This document shows, in pieces, positions 63,501-64,000 of a stretch of DNA of 64,000 bases. Made by a program: the position numbers and the translations under genes. Position 1 is the stretch's first letter; each line of letters opens with the position of its first letter. The DNA lies in contig NZ_WHNY01000026.1 of NCBI RefSeq assembly GCF_013141695.1, forward strand, positions 248,001-312,000, written 5' to 3'. The notes below the pieces were generated by a model. The model did not search any database and was not told the DNA's origin. It was given only the letters and a program-made list of their open reading frames with translations. The stretch comes from Paenibacillus plantarum (GTDB taxonomy: Bacteria > Bacillota > Bacilli > Paenibacillales > NBRC-103111).

Positions 63501-63841
63501 AAACTCTCTATTGCGTTTTCGAGGCTGGCTATGGCTTCGCCGGCAGGAGTGAGCGCATTGCGCGCGAACGCAAGCGCGTTATTAAGATCTTTGAGTTCGT
63601 CAGCGTACACCCAAGGGAAAGCTTTGTTCACATCGGTTCCAACGTCAGTCTGGCTAATCTGGAGCGGGAATTCCTCGTTGCCAGCTTTTAAAGCTTCGGC
63701 TTGTGCAATGAGGTCGTTCAGTTCATGTGTCAGTTCGCCTCCGGCCGCAGCGGCCGGGACGGGGGCAAATGCGAATAAAGAGAACAGCATGATGACTACG
63801 AGCATGCGGGAGACGTTGATTAATGGTTTTTCACGGTTCAT
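60548..63841 (-). CDS. Secreted GH10 endo-xylanase with cohesin-like, FIVAR-like and dockerin domains
   Basis: GH10 enzymes cleave beta-1,4-xylan. Numbered from ATG 63841, the 1097-residue protein has a signal peptide (about 1-33), a short helical segment, a binding-like beta domain (about 130-311), and a GH10 barrel (about 330-800). The barrel shows 'SHAHVLAWYNQAP', the acid/base Glu517 in 'WDVLNEEVHES' and the nucleophile Glu696 in 'SELDL'. After it come a cohesin-like domain (about 825-970), a helical FIVAR-like segment, and a C-terminal dockerin-like repeat pair ('DVGDLATVAYHYGK', 'DMNNDNKINIWDLAYVATNI'). AAGGAG lies ten bases before ATG 63841; the upstream frame to 63898 is not needed. 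It stands alone, facing the IS6 remnant. Confidence 0.9.
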   Translation of the reverse strand: MNREKPLINVSRMLVVIMLFSLFAFAPVPAAAAGGELTHELNDLIAQAEALKAGNEEFPLQISQTDVGTDVNKAFPWVYADELKDLNNALAFARNALTPAGEAIASLENAIESFTGKIKADGSNPYFRLDPGPGKVPVNITAPTNVWTSRTPLDNRVPADFAGGTYKMIPYPFADSQGKSDVLQINYVHNGKTTFGGMTLQSPLSPSVDVPAGSNIEFDVFYPKSAQGKFMRWRIRNAGSDIDSYLREYEYNNLNPDWIGSFNGETWLLKHTSITATTGTSSNFILELHGENGRPAETGMLLVGNIKITAPDPNGVALPNVVNKENQSVVTPLKNVYNKQNGTFMVGTIGTGAVTGTRANHYEIFVDGNNLKADATHPRGPSWLKSVTGEALSGATTTPGVGEYSFPTSSYQAIRDSGTPGQYKSHAHVLAWYNQAPAWMRQMIPSTLTLGYNGTTDYYGLGNGVTTTVKVDKEMARRVQFNHTMYVMRHFLTTDTKYGSSVSRGVIPIHSWDVLNEEVHESRHSETIPADPNSWRQSLKNTNWLSAMSDDLIGGDITEHYIYMLFKNAHIAAPNAKMAAAYKANYANLPAYMKLDGHDNVGSIDAYIVNDPPKLTYNDYDISNRTKARTVYNMIRAVNTAWLSDPLYDGRPLIEDMGIQGHDSIGKTLASDNQYAMALYASLIDEGLLSGIAYSELDLKMPTNTPGGGAVAPAVLNVRQSDALGYEYALMYKLFNRFAPYIDHIISWGVAGSGWQGSYVLFDSQSNANAGYYGAVNPDRFVLGHAYMDDFFAGEYEKLQNSYGIDLGDLGIYTPGNGEAKSLTATIAAGDSATPGSTFTAVVSLDSVTQSVYAQDITLSYDSSVFDYISASSANSNIQVLREDTVTPGKVRIISVNIGGLTGTSTAVLNVTFGIKAGIQNTTGIIAVSEAKTGGFDGTVTTAVPSSKTITISAVPQDKTALIAAVMSAQTLYNAAVVGTKPGQYPQSAKDAFNVAINAAIVVRDDTNSTQSQVDGALAALNSATDTFKATAYRSTDISGKDGVPDGVTDVGDLATVAYHYGKNSTSADWAKAKVADMNNDNKINIWDLAYVATNIK

Positions 63842-63907
63842 CTTGGTTTTACTCCTTTTCTTGAGGCAACCTCTACAATCTCGGTTTAGAGTCGCCAAAT
63901 TTTTAAA

Positions 63908-63936
63908 TATCGGAAAATTTTACAACTTTACCGATA
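63908..63936. promoter_or_regulatory. Inverted repeat upstream of the xylanase gene
   Basis: TATCGG and CCGATA are separated by 17 AT-rich bases, about 67 bases before the ATG. The half-sites lie roughly two helical turns apart (25 bases centre to centre, start to start 23), which suits a dimeric regulator. The factor is unknown. Confidence 0.4.
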
Positions 63937-64000
63937 AAAATGTTGTTTTTGTTAATGATTTTGGATTTCTTAATGAATTGACCATCAAATATGCCTCCGT

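Overview
The window looks like a chromosomal segment of a Paenibacillus-like Gram-positive soil or plant-associated bacterium. This is inferred from the moderate GC, strong AGGAGG-type ribosome binding sites, lipoprotein-type LplA solute-binding proteins paired with LplB/YtcP permeases, YesM/YesN-style sensor and AraC-type regulator pairs, and many large secreted carbohydrate-active enzymes. No rRNA, tRNA, CRISPR array or intact mobile element was seen.

Region 1 (1-20.7 kb) is a glycan-utilisation locus. On the minus strand lie a GH92 alpha-mannosidase, an SGNH esterase, a very large secreted PL8 lyase and a solute-binding lipoprotein cut by the left window edge. A 36-bp near-identical element precedes both the lyase and the lipoprotein gene. 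A second minus-strand operon runs from two LplB/YtcP permeases through a binding protein, a GH29 fucosidase and a TIM-barrel isomerase to an asparaginase. It is divergent from a YesM/YesN pair, with a cre-like site between them. Together these genes fit capture of an acidic polymer or glycan carrying uronate, mannose and fucose.

Region 2 (20.7-35.4 kb) is a second minus-strand polysaccharide operon: two permeases, a binding protein, an unrecognised protein that may be an alpha/alpha-toroid, a GH105 hydrolase, and a WbsX/GH99-like enzyme whose gene is separated by a frame change from a pectinesterase-like beta-helix protein. A membrane-anchored AraC regulator lies upstream.

Region 3 (35.5-44.2 kb) is mixed: an RCC1-repeat secreted protein, a chemotaxis receptor, a DUF4317 protein, a LacI-family remnant, an AadK-like aminoglycoside adenylyltransferase with an abnormal 5' end, an ANT(4')-like gene with a large internal deletion behind a promoter and possible leader peptide, three small membrane proteins, and a MocR-type regulator.

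Region 4 (44.2-53.3 kb) is a third sugar-uptake locus with a DHDPS/aldolase-family enzyme, a MalF/MalG-type permease pair, two different binding lipoproteins and a histidine kinase/AraC response-regulator pair.

Region 5 (53.5-60 kb) is a complete Bce-type peptide-antibiotic sensing and detoxification module (response regulator, kinase, ATPase, FtsX-type permease) divergent from a membrane PAF-acetylhydrolase-like gene. Exact TNACA-N4-TGTAA operators precede both the ABC genes and the hydrolase gene. Region 6 (60-64 kb) has an IS6-family transposase remnant and a large GH10 xylanase with cohesin-like and dockerin domains.
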